Assembly (NCBI RefSeq): GCF_030845175.1
Contig: NZ_CP132542.1
Coordinates: forward strand, 3,854,008 to 3,918,007
DNA: 64,000 bases
Reading direction: 5' to 3'
From: Coralliovum pocilloporae
GTDB taxonomy: Bacteria > Pseudomonadota > Alphaproteobacteria > Rhizobiales > Cohaesibacteraceae
The stretch's first letter is position 1; each line of letters begins with the position of its first letter. The position numbers and the translations under genes are program-made. Below, one piece after another: positions 1 to 9,438 of the stretch. The notes below the pieces were generated by a model, which was not told the origin of the DNA, made no database searches, and saw only the letters and a program-made list of their open reading frames with translations.

Positions 1-938
1 CTACCAGCTCCATGCCCCAGCGGATTTCGAATATGTGTAAAGAAGTCTTTGATCAGCGCACATTCCCAAGGAGCTAAGAAGGTATTTTTCTTAGAGCCAA
101 GATTATCAATATAATTATGTGCTCCCTTCTCGCCTCCATGAGTCCATTTTTTGGTATCGGAGATGACCTTGATGGTACTTTCCAAAGCCCTTGCTGCATA
201 GAATGCAGGATCCCTTCCATCACTATCGCGAAGATCTAGAGCTTCTTTCATGTCCGTATCGACATTTTGCCATTTTGAGTCTGATAACAGAGACCAGAAA
301 GGAGTTTCAATCTGATCCTGCACAAAGTCGTCAGTAGCTATTTGAATGAAGCCATTGTGGTAGTTCAGTGGGTATTTAGCTTGACGAAAACGAGTGTTCA
401 ACTCAGCAGTAGCATCCTGAAATACACTTAAACGCCTGGCTCTTAGAGAACGCGCCGCATCTTCGGGATCTCCCCGCACTCTCGGTCCTGTGGATTTCAA
501 CGAGGCAATTAGCTTCTCAGTTTCTGAGATCGCCTTCCTGTTCTCTGCTTCAATTTCGGTTTCCTTAGCACGAAAGCCAAGTTCAATAAGGCTCAAACGC
601 TCTTTTATATAGATATCAGGAGAGCCAGAAACGGGTTGTGACAACCACGTTTCACAGACCTTGAGAAGAGTATTCTTAGATGCCTGAACGTACCCGTTAG
701 CATTGTAAGATGACCATTTCGGAGAAAGCGCTTTAATACCAAGTTCACGTGATAATCCGCTTTCAAGTGATGTCCAGAAATTGACAGATTTAGAATCCTC
801 TTTCCCACCTAGGTAATAGGGTGATAGATCCTCTGCCAAGATACGGAATGCTTGGATGAGTAGGCGACGATCCCTATCCTCAAAGGTGTTTCTGAGCTGG
901 AACTCATCATAGCGGCGTGCAAAAATATCAATAAGCAT
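1..938 (-). CDS. AbiJ_NTD4-like HEPN protein, partial
   Basis: An uninterrupted frame of more than 312 codons starts with ATG at 938 and runs off the left edge, so the C-terminus is missing. The N-terminus (MLIDIFARRYDEF, then EDRDRRLLIQAFRILAEDL) resembles, from memory, the AbiJ N-terminal domain 4 family of abortive-infection-like proteins. The middle (about residues 115-165) is charged and probably helical. Near the visible end is ALESTIKVISDTKKW, then IRNPLGHG, which contains an R-x4-H pair as in HEPN-type RNases. A role in phage defence is inferred from family resemblance alone. The next gene rightwards is a divergent oxygenase, so no operon partner is visible. Gene presence is nearly certain; the family call is moderate. 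Confidence 0.7.
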   Translation of the reverse strand, partial: MLIDIFARRYDEFQLRNTFEDRDRRLLIQAFRILAEDLSPYYLGGKEDSKSVNFWTSLESGLSRELGIKALSPKWSSYNANGYVQASKNTLLKVCETWLSQPVSGSPDIYIKERLSLIELGFRAKETEIEAENRKAISETEKLIASLKSTGPRVRGDPEDAARSLRARRLSVFQDATAELNTRFRQAKYPLNYHNGFIQIATDDFVQDQIETPFWSLLSDSKWQNVDTDMKEALDLRDSDGRDPAFYAARALESTIKVISDTKKWTHGGEKGAHNYIDNLGSKKNTFLAPWECALIKDFFTHIRNPLGHGAG

Positions 939-1285
939 TGTGTTATGACGACTATACAACGCTAGTCGCGGCCCTTCCTAATTTCATACTTGGGAGATGT
1001 GTGATGTAGTTGCTTACCAATTGAAAGTCACCCACAAGCATTGGATTTTTTTAGGTTATTTTGTGATGATGAATTTGAGTAGAAGCAATGAACCAATATC
1101 CTGGTCCGTGTCTTGCTGAGCTTGATCATCGAGAGTGCTCGCTCTAACCTGAACGTTATGTCAGAGTTTCTCCACATCATCGTCCTTGAGCGTCACAGCG
1201 CACATCGGCGGAAGCGGTTTGCTGGTTAGCGACGCTCTGTTGCACGCCTTTATGCACGTTTCGCACAGCAATCTGGAGACCTTGA
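939..1285. other. Intergenic gap between divergent genes
   Basis: This 347-base divergent spacer should hold promoters for the AbiJ-like gene and the oxygenase. I see AT-rich stretches (about 1040-1075) but no convincing -35/-10 pair, terminator or structured RNA. Confidence 0.4.
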
Positions 1286-2236
1286 ATGACTGAATTCACA
1301 TCAATTCCGGTGCTTGATCTTGCGCCGCTTGTCAGGGGTGAGGACACGTCGAGTCTCGCCCGGACCTTTGCCCTTGCTTATGGTGAAACCGGCTTTGGCT
1401 ATGTGATCAATCATGGCATTGATCCCGCCTTGCGGGCGGCTGTGTTTGACGCCTCGAAGCGGTTTCACGCCCTGCCGGAGGAGAAAAAGCAGGCGATTGC
1501 GCTCAACGGCAATCATCGCGGTTATATCGCCATCAACACCTCAACGGATGTGACATCTGATCTGGCGGAGGTAACGAAGCCCAACCAGTCGGCGTCTTTC
1601 ATGATGATGCGTGAGGATGCTGTGGCCGATCCTGATACTTATCTGTCCGGGCCCAACCAGTGGCCGGAACTGGACGGGTTTCGCGAGGTTTGCGAGGCCT
1701 ATGCCGAGGCGATGACCGGGCTTGGGCAAAAGCTGATGGGTCTGGCACTGGAGGCCATCGGGGTGACGGACCGATCCATTCTCACAGCGTTTGACCCGCC
1801 AACCCTCTGGCTGCGCCTGTTGCATTATCCGCCGCAATCCCCTCAAGCCCCGGATGACCTCTACGGCTCCGCTCCCCACAAGGATTTCGGATGCCTGACC
1901 CTGCTGGCGCAGGATGATGTGGGCGGCCTGCAGGTTCAGACGCCGGAGGGCCGTTGGGTGGATGCCCCGCCGATGGAGGGTGCCTTCGTGGTCAATGTGG
2001 GCGACATGCTGCACCGGCTGTCGAACGGCAGGCTCCTGTCAACGCCACACCGGGTGATCAATACCTCAGGACAGGAACGCTATTCCGTCCCCTTCTTCTT
2101 CGACCCCCACGTCTCCGCCACCATCAGCCCCCTGCCCGGCACAGGCCCCGCGCAGTTTGAGCCGCTGGTCTTCGGCGATTTCCTGAGAGGAGAACTCGAA
2201 GCCAGCTACGACGCGCATCAGGCGGAGGAGGCTTGA
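1286..2236 (+). CDS. Isopenicillin-N-synthase-like 2OG-Fe(II) oxygenase
   Basis: A 316-residue non-haem iron oxygenase of the DIOX_N plus 2OG-FeII_Oxy family. The N-terminal half has the typical IPVLDLAPL and GFGYVINHGI motifs. The iron ligands are visible: H198 and D200 in PHKDFG, and distal H255 in TPHRVIN. R265 in ERYSVPFFFDP matches the RxS motif that binds 2-oxoglutarate. The length is normal for the family. Such enzymes hydroxylate or oxidise small molecules in the cytosol; the substrate cannot be told from sequence. It stands alone with spacers on both sides. Family call is firm, substrate unknown. Confidence 0.9.
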   Translation: MTEFTSIPVLDLAPLVRGEDTSSLARTFALAYGETGFGYVINHGIDPALRAAVFDASKRFHALPEEKKQAIALNGNHRGYIAINTSTDVTSDLAEVTKPNQSASFMMMREDAVADPDTYLSGPNQWPELDGFREVCEAYAEAMTGLGQKLMGLALEAIGVTDRSILTAFDPPTLWLRLLHYPPQSPQAPDDLYGSAPHKDFGCLTLLAQDDVGGLQVQTPEGRWVDAPPMEGAFVVNVGDMLHRLSNGRLLSTPHRVINTSGQERYSVPFFFDPHVSATISPLPGTGPAQFEPLVFGDFLRGELEASYDAHQAEEA

Positions 2237-2428
2237 GGGGGTGGGGGGAGCAAGAGCACTGATCAGCGCGGGCTACCCGAGGTTAGGTTGCAGGAGCCCG
2301 ATCAGCGTCTTAATGCGAATGGTCGATTTTGAGCCCGACTTTCCAATTCAGAGATTGTCACTTCTATAGCATCTTAAAACTTAAGTACTTGACAGCTATG
2401 AACCTAAGTCGCCAAAATCACTTGGCAA

Positions 2429-3529
2429 ATGGTGTCGTTCACGCTGATTGCATTTGACGGAAACGACGTCATATTGGTTTTCAAAGCTTTGGGTCGGGAC
2501 AGAAGTATTTTGTTTCATATCAGTCTTGAAAATGACCTAAGATTTGCTCGGTCAGAAAGATTTAAATCGACCACCCAACAAATCCTTGTGAAGCTTTCTG
2601 AGAATTTCTGGAACAATAAATCGTTGAAGTCTTGCACTTTCGACGATCTCGATTTTTTCAAAAGTGCGTTTGTTTCTGAGGACAGTGAAATTTGGACGAG
2701 AGCAGCAACCGCGATCACACGTTTGGCGCAAGATAACGAAAGCTGCAGACAATTATGGCTGAGCCTCGCGGTATCGCCTGATACCGAAACAAGGGTCAAG
2801 GTTGCAGAAAAATTTATTTTTTCGCCACCAGACCTGATCGAGCAAATTTGCCGCACCTTGAGCACAGATGCGGATGTACGTGTGCGATCCGAATTAGTTA
2901 AGGCGCTAAAGGATAATGGTGACCCTTTGGCGTTGCCGATCATCAAGGACGCGCAGGCATCGGAAACTGACCCGATGATGAGAAGAAAATGGGGTGCAGT
3001 ATTCCGCCACATACATCGGTACTTTACCCCGCAAAAAAGCTTTGAAATTTTCAAATGGGACAAAATCGGTCAGTTGCTTCTCGATGATTCCTGCGAACTG
3101 TTGAAAGCTTTCGGCGACCAAGTACCAGATGTGGAACCTCGCGCGATAATTTTGGACTGTAATCCACCTTACGGCGAAGTCCTCATTACAATTGGTACAG
3201 CTGCAGATATTAAATCTGAACCTACACGCTGGGATGTTGGAAATTGGGAGTTCTTTGATCTAGAAACAACGTTGAGTAGTCGAAAAAAGCGATATTTTAA
3301 GAAATGGTCTAGACAGGGAAGCCGTATCAGCGAACTTATGCACGAAACGGAGTTTGCACTGGGTGAGAATCCCGAAGAAGACTTCATGTTAATGGCAGCA
3401 GGGGTTGCGAAGTTGCTTGAGAAGTCCGTCACCGTCCGAAACTTTTCTCGAGGGGCAGAATTGATGGTACTGGCAGTCTCACATGATGAAAGCATCAATA
3501 CGGCGATTGAACGTCGCAGAGCTGTCTGA
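2429..3529 (+). CDS. HEAT-like repeat protein of unknown function
   Basis: A 366-residue protein I do not recognise. Residues about 85-175 look like alpha-helical HEAT-type repeats (SPDTETRVKVAEKF, then STDADVRVRSELVKAL), each with the regular D-x-x-V-R-x-x-V/L pattern. The C-terminal 150 residues look like a separate alpha/beta domain (PPYGEVLITIGTAADI, WDVGNWEFFDLE). There is no signal peptide or membrane segment. Codon use is more AT-rich than in the flanking oxygenase and peptidase genes, which suggests acquisition. Start at 2429 is the first ATG of the frame; no strong ribosome binding site decides it. Confidence 0.75.
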   Translation: MVSFTLIAFDGNDVILVFKALGRDRSILFHISLENDLRFARSERFKSTTQQILVKLSENFWNNKSLKSCTFDDLDFFKSAFVSEDSEIWTRAATAITRLAQDNESCRQLWLSLAVSPDTETRVKVAEKFIFSPPDLIEQICRTLSTDADVRVRSELVKALKDNGDPLALPIIKDAQASETDPMMRRKWGAVFRHIHRYFTPQKSFEIFKWDKIGQLLLDDSCELLKAFGDQVPDVEPRAIILDCNPPYGEVLITIGTAADIKSEPTRWDVGNWEFFDLETTLSSRKKRYFKKWSRQGSRISELMHETEFALGENPEEDFMLMAAGVAKLLEKSVTVRNFSRGAELMVLAVSHDESINTAIERRRAV

Positions 3530-3679
3530 ATTGGAACTCTAAGACTGCTAATAGCAAAAACCTGCCTCCGGTATTGTCGCATAGCTGATATTTAACTTCA
3601 GCAGTTCAGCAGAAGAAGAATCCACACCAGAACTATCGCTCAATTGAGCTATTTCCAATTTGTTGAATGAGAATCATCT

Positions 3680-3859
3680 CTATTCGTCTTTGACAATGGT
3701 ATCCTTAGTTAGAGGGATCTTAAGTTTCGCCGTAGAGCATCGAAGCTCAAACCTATCCCGCCTCTTCAGCCAGTCGACCAAGCCGTATTGGGTGCGGTCG
3801 TCGAAGATCCAGGTTACCCGGGTGGGCTGCCAGCCGGCATGAGCAACACCATTGTATCC
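3680..3859 (-). pseudogene. Possible remnant of a short gene (no start codon)
   Basis: The 383-base gap between the HEAT-like gene and the peptidase contains on the minus strand an open frame of 59 codons with protein-like composition (WQPTRVTWIFDDRTQYGLV, then DWLKRRDRFELR) ending in TAG at 3680-3682. It begins just after an in-frame TGA and has no ATG, GTG or TTG near its start. I read it as a decayed fragment. I do not recognise the parent. The rest of the gap shows nothing. Confidence 0.25.
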
Positions 3860-3912
3860 TCAGCTCCAATCCGCTACCCCTCCCGTGATATTCCACTGAA
3901 GGACCCTCCCCC

Positions 3913-4959
3913 ATGCTTGACCAGAAGCGGATTCGTGATTTTGGTGTTCGGATTGGTGACATGCGCACCGGTGAGCGGAATGCGATCAGTGATGTGGCGG
4001 AGGTGACTGTCGGGCATGTGACCCTGGCTGACGGGCCGACCCAGACCGGGGTGACGGCCATCCTGCCCCATGGGGGTAATCTGTTTCGCGACAAGGTGAT
4101 GGCTGCGGGCCACGTGATCAACGGGTTTGGCAAGTCCATGGGGCTGATGCAGATCCAGGAGATGGGCACCATCGAGACCCCTATTCTGCTGACCAATACG
4201 CTCTGTATTGGTACAGCGTCTGATGCGCTGATCCGCCATATGCTGGGGGATAATCCTGATATTGGTCACACCACGGGAACCGTGAACCCGGTGGTGTGTG
4301 AATGCAATGACGGCTATCTGAACGACATCCGCAGCAATGCCATTGAAGCCGACCATGTGCTTGAGGCCATCGCTTCAGCCTCAGACATGTTTCTGGAAGG
4401 GGCAGTCGGGGCCGGACGTGGTATGTCCTGTTATAAGCTGAAGGGCGGCATCGGCACGGCTTCGCGGGTTTTCGAGCTGGATGGAGCCGGTCACACGCTT
4501 GGGGCTCTCGTGCTCTCCAATATGGGGCAGAAGCGGGATCTGACGGTTGCAGGCAACCGTATCGGGCCGCTGGTTGCAGCGCGCGACAAGGATGACAGCC
4601 TGCCTGATGTGGGCTCCATTGTGGTGGTTCTGGCGACCGATGTGCCGCTGAGCGAGCGGCAGCTTGGCCGCATCGCGCGCAGGGCCGTGGTTGGTATTGG
4701 CCGCACCGGGTCTTTTATCGGCAATGGCAGCGGCGAGCTGGTGCTGGCCTTTTCAACCGGGAACCGGGTTGCCCATTATGACGAATGGGCCCAGCAGCCG
4801 ATGATGCGCCTGCGCGAGGGGGATCTGGACCTCTTGTTCCGGGCCGCTGTTGAGACCACGGAGGAAGCCATTCTTAATTCCATGATTACGGCGGAATCTG
4901 TCACGGGCCGCAATGGTCACAGCCGCCGCTCGCTGCTGGAGTTTGAAGAGCTGTTGTAG
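3913..4959 (+). CDS. P1 family peptidase (DmpA-type)
   Basis: A 348-residue N-terminal-nucleophile hydrolase of the DmpA / L-aminopeptidase D-esterase family. Characteristic parts are the N-terminal IRDFGVRIGDMRTG, the VTVGHVTL turn, the glycine-rich GAVGAGRGMSCYKLKGGIGTAS stretch (about residues 158-180), and HTLGALVLSNMGQ, the region that carries the autocleavage Ser in this family. These enzymes self-process into alpha and beta chains and cleave N-terminal residues from small peptides or beta-peptides. The physiological substrate is unknown. It converges with the DUF3137 gene, with only two bases between the stop codons. Confidence 0.88.
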   Translation: MLDQKRIRDFGVRIGDMRTGERNAISDVAEVTVGHVTLADGPTQTGVTAILPHGGNLFRDKVMAAGHVINGFGKSMGLMQIQEMGTIETPILLTNTLCIGTASDALIRHMLGDNPDIGHTTGTVNPVVCECNDGYLNDIRSNAIEADHVLEAIASASDMFLEGAVGAGRGMSCYKLKGGIGTASRVFELDGAGHTLGALVLSNMGQKRDLTVAGNRIGPLVAARDKDDSLPDVGSIVVVLATDVPLSERQLGRIARRAVVGIGRTGSFIGNGSGELVLAFSTGNRVAHYDEWAQQPMMRLREGDLDLLFRAAVETTEEAILNSMITAESVTGRNGHSRRSLLEFEELL

Positions 4960-4961
4960 GG

Positions 4962-5927
4962 TCAGGCCAGCAGTTCGTCGATGATTCTGGCTGGTATTCT
5001 GAGGTCCGCAAGGGCAGCGCTTATTTTGTCGTTCAGCTCATGCAGTGCATCCCCGCCCACATCGAAGTTCATGAAATCATAGGGCAGGTTAATGGCCATG
5101 TAGAATGTCCTGCCCCTGAACGCTGCGGCTATGTGTTTCCTGCCGCCCTGATAGTCTCTGGCAAAGGCCAGCAGCTTCTGGCCAAAGGCCGGATCGAGCA
5201 GCGTCTGCGCCGCGTCCAGGTCATCGGTATAGACCTCAAACACCTCTTCCACCTCCTGGTCGGGGAAGTGCAGTTTGTGAGGCGGACGGACGGCACGTGT
5301 TGCCCAGCCGAAGAGCTTGTTCATCGTGTTGCCGTAGTCGGGGTAGAACACCACTGTGGGCATGTCGGCTGGGCAGGCGATTTCAAGAATGATCCCCCTG
5401 AACAGCCGCCTGGTCCTGCGGTCTCCATCGCTGTCACGATCCTCATCATAGAAGGCTGCCTTGGTCAGGCGATAGGCGGTGTTGCGCCAGGTGCCGGAGA
5501 AGCTGGGACCGATGGACTGACGGTCCGCCTGGGGTACGAGATTCAGCGACCGCAAATCGCTGAGCGAAAAGCTCTCGCCCGGATGCAGGTCCGAATAGGT
5601 CACATCGTCGAAAAAATCACACAGGATCGGGCGGATGAATCTGGTCAGCTCGCTCTGCAGCTTGTCAAACCGGCTGAGATAGAGAAAAAGCCCCAGTCCT
5701 CCACCAAAGAAGATCGGGAAAATAGCCGCAACCGGATGCAGTTGAGTGGCGTACAAGGCCAGAAGCGCCGTGATGGCACCGACAATCCCCAGCCGGATTT
5801 TATTGCGTCTGGCTATGGCCTGTCGCTCGGCTTCCTTCTCCCTGAGATAGGGCACGATTTTCTCGTCATAGACTTTGGAAAAGCCCTGTTCGTAGTCTGC
5901 GCGTTCTTCGTAAGTAAAGTCAGTCAT
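4962..5927 (-). CDS. DUF3137 membrane protein
   Basis: A 321-residue protein matching the DUF3137 pattern: a charged N-terminal segment (MTDFTYEERADYEQGF), two adjacent hydrophobic helices at about residues 45-80, then a long soluble domain with FSGTWRNTAYRLTKAAFYDE, LFRGIILEIACP and FEVYTDDLDAAQTLL. The start is placed at 5927 because homologues begin close to this motif; an upstream ATG at 5996 would add 23 unconserved residues. Function is unknown. It likely sits in the cytoplasmic membrane with most of the chain in the cytosol. Its start is divergent from the next membrane protein at 6050. Confidence 0.8.
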   Translation of the reverse strand: MTDFTYEERADYEQGFSKVYDEKIVPYLREKEAERQAIARRNKIRLGIVGAITALLALYATQLHPVAAIFPIFFGGGLGLFLYLSRFDKLQSELTRFIRPILCDFFDDVTYSDLHPGESFSLSDLRSLNLVPQADRQSIGPSFSGTWRNTAYRLTKAAFYDEDRDSDGDRRTRRLFRGIILEIACPADMPTVVFYPDYGNTMNKLFGWATRAVRPPHKLHFPDQEVEEVFEVYTDDLDAAQTLLDPAFGQKLLAFARDYQGGRKHIAAAFRGRTFYMAINLPYDFMNFDVGGDALHELNDKISAALADLRIPARIIDELLA

Positions 5928-6049
5928 CGGTGGGCTGTCCGTTTCGTGGTTCGGCTTTTGCGAGACCCAGAAAGGATACTGGGAGGGTACAGGCAATGCG
6001 CGGTATAGGCGTTGCGTCGCCGGTTACCCTGATTGTACTCTCTTGAGAG

Positions 6050-7390
6050 GTGACGCCAACAGGGCTGAAGATGATTTTTGGGGTGCTTTTTGTGTTGGGG
6101 CTGGCTTGCATCGTCTTTGGGCGGTGGGGGCTCTATTCGTCTGCCGGACAGGAGCTGTTTCCGGAAATGGCGGGTATCATCCCGGCCTTTACCGAGATAC
6201 TGGGCTATGGGCTGATCGGTCTTTCTGTTCTCATTCCGCTGCTCCGCAAATTTGTTTTCAAAAGAGGTCAGCGCACAAACAAGACATCTTCAAAGGGTGG
6301 GAACAGTGACCCGGGCGCCAGGCCTTATGATGGTCCGGATTACGGGCGCCTGGCCAATTATGGTCTTCTGTGTCTGGTCATGACAAGCGGACTGCTGTTT
6401 CATCTGATCTGTGTTCTGACCGTGGATGCAGACGGGCTATATGTGCTGTCCATCTGGTTGAAGGCTTCGGATCTGGCCTGGGTCGCCTTTGGGGTGGCCC
6501 TTGTGATTATCCTCTTTGCATCAATCCTGCTGCTTGACTTCCTGAAGGTGCATTATGCAATCCGCCGGGCACGTGAGACCTCTTTCCTGGTTCTCGGCAG
6601 GGATCTGAACAACGGCACTATTCTGCTGAAGCCCGATGCAGCCCGTGGTGAGGAAATTGTCGCGGCCGGTTCCATCTATGACCAGACAAAATGGTTCTTT
6701 GATCGCCTTGGCGATCTCGAAGAGCGAACCATGATCGAGATCGGCCCAAGGGCACAGGAGAGGGCACAGGATCTGATTACCTTTGAAGAGCTTCATGTGC
6801 GCCGGGTCATCAGGTTTGTTGTCATGGAGCTGCTTCTGACCGCCATTCTGGGTCTCATCGCCCTGTCAGCTATCGGGACCTATCTTGAAGAGGAGGCCAG
6901 CAGCCTCTTTGTGGTGCAACAGGCGGAATCCTCTCTGATGACGGCCATCCTCTGGCTTTGGGATATGGCCCCCGCCCAGATGATGGCAACGCTTGCGGTT
7001 GCTCTGGCGCTCTTTGCCGGTCTGGTCAGGGCAACAGCGTCCGTGCACAAGACCCTGCGCCGGAAACTCGGTCACAGATTGATTGAGAAACGGCCGTCAG
7101 ATCTCACAGCAGGCGATCGCATCCTCGGTGAGATCACCGAGCTGGCACTTGAAAACGCCCATTCCGAGCCAGGATCGCGGCCAAGGCGGTCGCATGCAAA
7201 TCTGCTTATCAGGTTCAGCCGGATCTTTGAGGTGCCGGTCTATCTGCGGGTGAGCCTGCGAGATAACAAGGCCAGCCGGAACTGGCTCAAGAAACTCGAT
7301 CATGGCCTCCCATACAATCAGCGTTTCACCATCCGGGACGATTTCACCCTATGGCCAGACGATCTGGCTGATGAGGATTCTGCAATTTGA
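6050..7390 (+). CDS. Multispanning membrane protein, unknown function
   Basis: A 446-residue protein with about six hydrophobic helices: two near the N-terminus (about 8-28 and 48-68), two at about 107-130 and 140-168, and two at about 255-280 and 305-335. A soluble C-terminal domain of about 100 residues follows (SRIFEVPVYLRVSLRDNKA, FTIRDDFTLWPDD). No family recognised. The start may be 6050 or the downstream ATG at 6071 (MIFGVLFVLG). It is followed after 119 bases by the K+ channel gene on the same strand; co-transcription is possible. Confidence 0.7.
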   Translation: MTPTGLKMIFGVLFVLGLACIVFGRWGLYSSAGQELFPEMAGIIPAFTEILGYGLIGLSVLIPLLRKFVFKRGQRTNKTSSKGGNSDPGARPYDGPDYGRLANYGLLCLVMTSGLLFHLICVLTVDADGLYVLSIWLKASDLAWVAFGVALVIILFASILLLDFLKVHYAIRRARETSFLVLGRDLNNGTILLKPDAARGEEIVAAGSIYDQTKWFFDRLGDLEERTMIEIGPRAQERAQDLITFEELHVRRVIRFVVMELLLTAILGLIALSAIGTYLEEEASSLFVVQQAESSLMTAILWLWDMAPAQMMATLAVALALFAGLVRATASVHKTLRRKLGHRLIEKRPSDLTAGDRILGEITELALENAHSEPGSRPRRSHANLLIRFSRIFEVPVYLRVSLRDNKASRNWLKKLDHGLPYNQRFTIRDDFTLWPDDLADEDSAI

Positions 7391-7509
7391 TCCTGATCGT
7401 TTCATCACGATTTGGGCCGATGTATGCTTGGTGATCTGATACCGTGGGGGCGAGTCGGATGTGTCCTGCCGTATTAAGAGCTTCCTGAACCGGAGAGCCA
7501 CCAACGACA

Positions 7510-8505
7510 ATGGGGCAATGCATGACGACAGATCAGACCATCCAACAGAATACCCTCAGAAAACGTGTCTTCGACAAGCTGGAGCCCACCGACCGGTCTG
7601 ATATGCCGGGGAAGCTGGTTGACCTGTTTCTGATCACGCTGATTGCCGTCAATATCATCGCCGTAGTGTTGGAAACGGTCGCTAGCATCAGGGCAGAACA
7701 TCAGCGGCTGTTTGAGGTAATAGAACTGGTCTCGGTCGCCATTTTCACGGTGGAATATATCGCACGCCTCTGGTCTTGTGTTGAGAATCCGGACTATACT
7801 GGAGAAACCAGTCCCCGCCGGGCTTATATGCTGTCGCCTATGGCGATTATTGACCTGATTGCCATTCTGCCTTTCTATCTCAGTTTTGTTCTGGCCATCG
7901 ATCTGCGTGTGCTCAGGGTGTTGCGTCTGCTACGGGTCTTCAAACTGACCCGCTATTCCTCGGCCATGTCCATGCTGCTGAATGTGATCCGAGAGGAGGC
8001 GAATGCCTTCTTTGCCGGGTTCTTCATTTTGATGGTGTTGCTTATTCTGGCCGCCAGCGGTGCCTATCTGGTGGAGCATGATGCCCAGCCGGATAAATTC
8101 GGTTCCATCCCTCATGCCATGTGGTGGGCGATGGCGACATTGACCACGGTGGGTTATGGCGATGTGACTCCTGTTACTCCGGCTGGCCAGTTTTTCGGGG
8201 CGCTGGTCACAGTAATCGGGGTTGGCATGGCCGCGCTCCCTGCCGGTATTCTGGCCTCAGGCCTGGCTGATCAGTTGCGTCGCAACCGGGAAGAACTGAC
8301 CAGCGAACTGAGACGCGCGCTCGAAGATGGCATTATCGACGAGAATGAGGAAAGTGAACTGGAAGAACTGCGCAAATCCCTCGGCCTCAGTCAGCGGATT
8401 GCCCGAGAAGTGCGCAAAAGCGTCCATGACCAGCGCGAAGCCAGCGAAACCTTCTGCTGCCCGGAATGCGGAACAGTGACTGTCAGGGAGGTGGTGCAGA
8501 AGTAG
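7510..8505 (+). CDS. Voltage-gated potassium channel
   Basis: A 331-residue six-helix channel subunit. S4 is clear, with regularly spaced arginines (LRVLRVLRLLRVFKLTRY, about residues 135-152). The pore helix HAMWWAMATLT precedes the K+ selectivity filter TVGYGD at residues 213-218. The cytosolic tail is acidic and helical (DGIIDENEESELEELRKSLGL) and ends in a two-cysteine knuckle, CCPECG. It forms tetramers in the inner membrane and conducts K+ (family knowledge). The short cysteine-containing tail is unusual and might bind metal or sense redox state, but only one CxxC-like pair is present per chain. Confidence 0.9.
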   Translation: MGQCMTTDQTIQQNTLRKRVFDKLEPTDRSDMPGKLVDLFLITLIAVNIIAVVLETVASIRAEHQRLFEVIELVSVAIFTVEYIARLWSCVENPDYTGETSPRRAYMLSPMAIIDLIAILPFYLSFVLAIDLRVLRVLRLLRVFKLTRYSSAMSMLLNVIREEANAFFAGFFILMVLLILAASGAYLVEHDAQPDKFGSIPHAMWWAMATLTTVGYGDVTPVTPAGQFFGALVTVIGVGMAALPAGILASGLADQLRRNREELTSELRRALEDGIIDENEESELEELRKSLGLSQRIAREVRKSVHDQREASETFCCPECGTVTVREVVQK

Positions 8506-8508
8506 GAG

Positions 8509-9405
8509 TTACTCCCCCACCAGAACCTCGCGGACAGCGCGTCCCCGGCGGGTGTCGAGAAAGCCCGGGCGGGAGAGGAGCCAGTAGCCTGCGTCTGACT
8601 TGAGGCTGTGGTTTGAGACACGGACCAGGCTGCGGCTGGCGAGAAGATCTGTCACCACCCCGAGCCAGCCAAGCGCGACCCCGGCCCCGCTCAGGGCCAT
8701 ATGCAGGGCAAGGCCGTGATCGGTGACCGAGATACGGTTTTCCGGCAGCTCAGAAATCAGATCCTGGCTCTGGTGCCAGTCTGCCCAGGTTACCCAGCGC
8801 TGTTCTGCGTCCTCCTGCTCGATGATCGGAGCGGCTTTGAAGAAGGCTTCTTCATTGGTTGCCCCAATGGCGTCTACCAGGGCGGGCGCTGCCACCGGGC
8901 AGACATCTTCCGGAATGATCATGTGGCTTTCAAAGCCCGGCCAGTCGCCCCTGCCAAAGGCAATCCAGCAATCGGCATTTTCCTTGAACAGCTCGCGGTC
9001 GCTGATCACCGTGACAATGCGGATATCGGGCTGGCTGTCCGGTGCCGTTCCGCGCGCCACCTGCCCCAGACGCGGGGTCAGCCAGTAATTGGCCAGCCCC
9101 GGATAGGTGGCCAGCGTTATGGGCGCGTCAGACACAGCCCGGCGAATGTCGCTGCAGGCCTCGCGGACGGAATCAAAAGCCGGAGCCAGCTTGTCGAACA
9201 GGTCATCGGCATAATGGGTGGGAACAAGCCGGTTGCTGCGCACCACAAACAGTTTCACCCCCAGCTCTCCCTCAAGCTTCTTGATCTGGTAGCTGATGGC
9301 CGGTTGCTGCACGTTCAGCCGTCGGGCGGCTTCCGTAAAGCTGCCAAGCCTGTGGCACATTTCAAAGGCCTGCAGGGCCTTCAGGCTGGGGAGAGATTCG
9401 CTCAT
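8509..9405 (-). CDS. LysR-family regulator (GcvA-like)
   Basis: A 298-residue LysR protein: winged helix at residues about 8-66 (LKALQAFEMCHRLGSFTEAARRLNVQQPAISYQIKKLE) followed by a substrate-binding-type effector domain. The start at 9405 (MSESLPSLKAL) fits family alignments better than the ATG at 9438. It is divergent from the acyl-CoA dehydrogenase/ligase pair and most likely controls it. The 116-base divergent spacer carries two copies of AAATTTTTCAA 21 bp apart, a plausible operator. Effector unknown. Confidence 0.88.
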   Translation of the reverse strand: MSESLPSLKALQAFEMCHRLGSFTEAARRLNVQQPAISYQIKKLEGELGVKLFVVRSNRLVPTHYADDLFDKLAPAFDSVREACSDIRRAVSDAPITLATYPGLANYWLTPRLGQVARGTAPDSQPDIRIVTVISDRELFKENADCWIAFGRGDWPGFESHMIIPEDVCPVAAPALVDAIGATNEEAFFKAAPIIEQEDAEQRWVTWADWHQSQDLISELPENRISVTDHGLALHMALSGAGVALGWLGVVTDLLASRSLVRVSNHSLKSDAGYWLLSRPGFLDTRRGRAVREVLVGE

Positions 9406-9406
9406 A

Positions 9407-9438
9407 AAATTTTTCAATGACCATCTTAAATTTTTCAA
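9407..9438. promoter_or_regulatory. Direct repeat in LysR/acyl-CoA dehydrogenase spacer
   Basis: AAATTTTTCAA occurs at 9407-9417 and again at 9428-9438, exactly 21 bp apart (two helical turns), directly in front of the LysR start codon. Position and phasing suggest binding by the LysR protein with autoregulation. Not a canonical T-N11-A site. Confidence 0.4.

Noticed and set aside
5040..6008. 322-codon plus-strand frame opposite the DUF3137 gene
   Set aside because: Shadow of a recognised family on the other strand.
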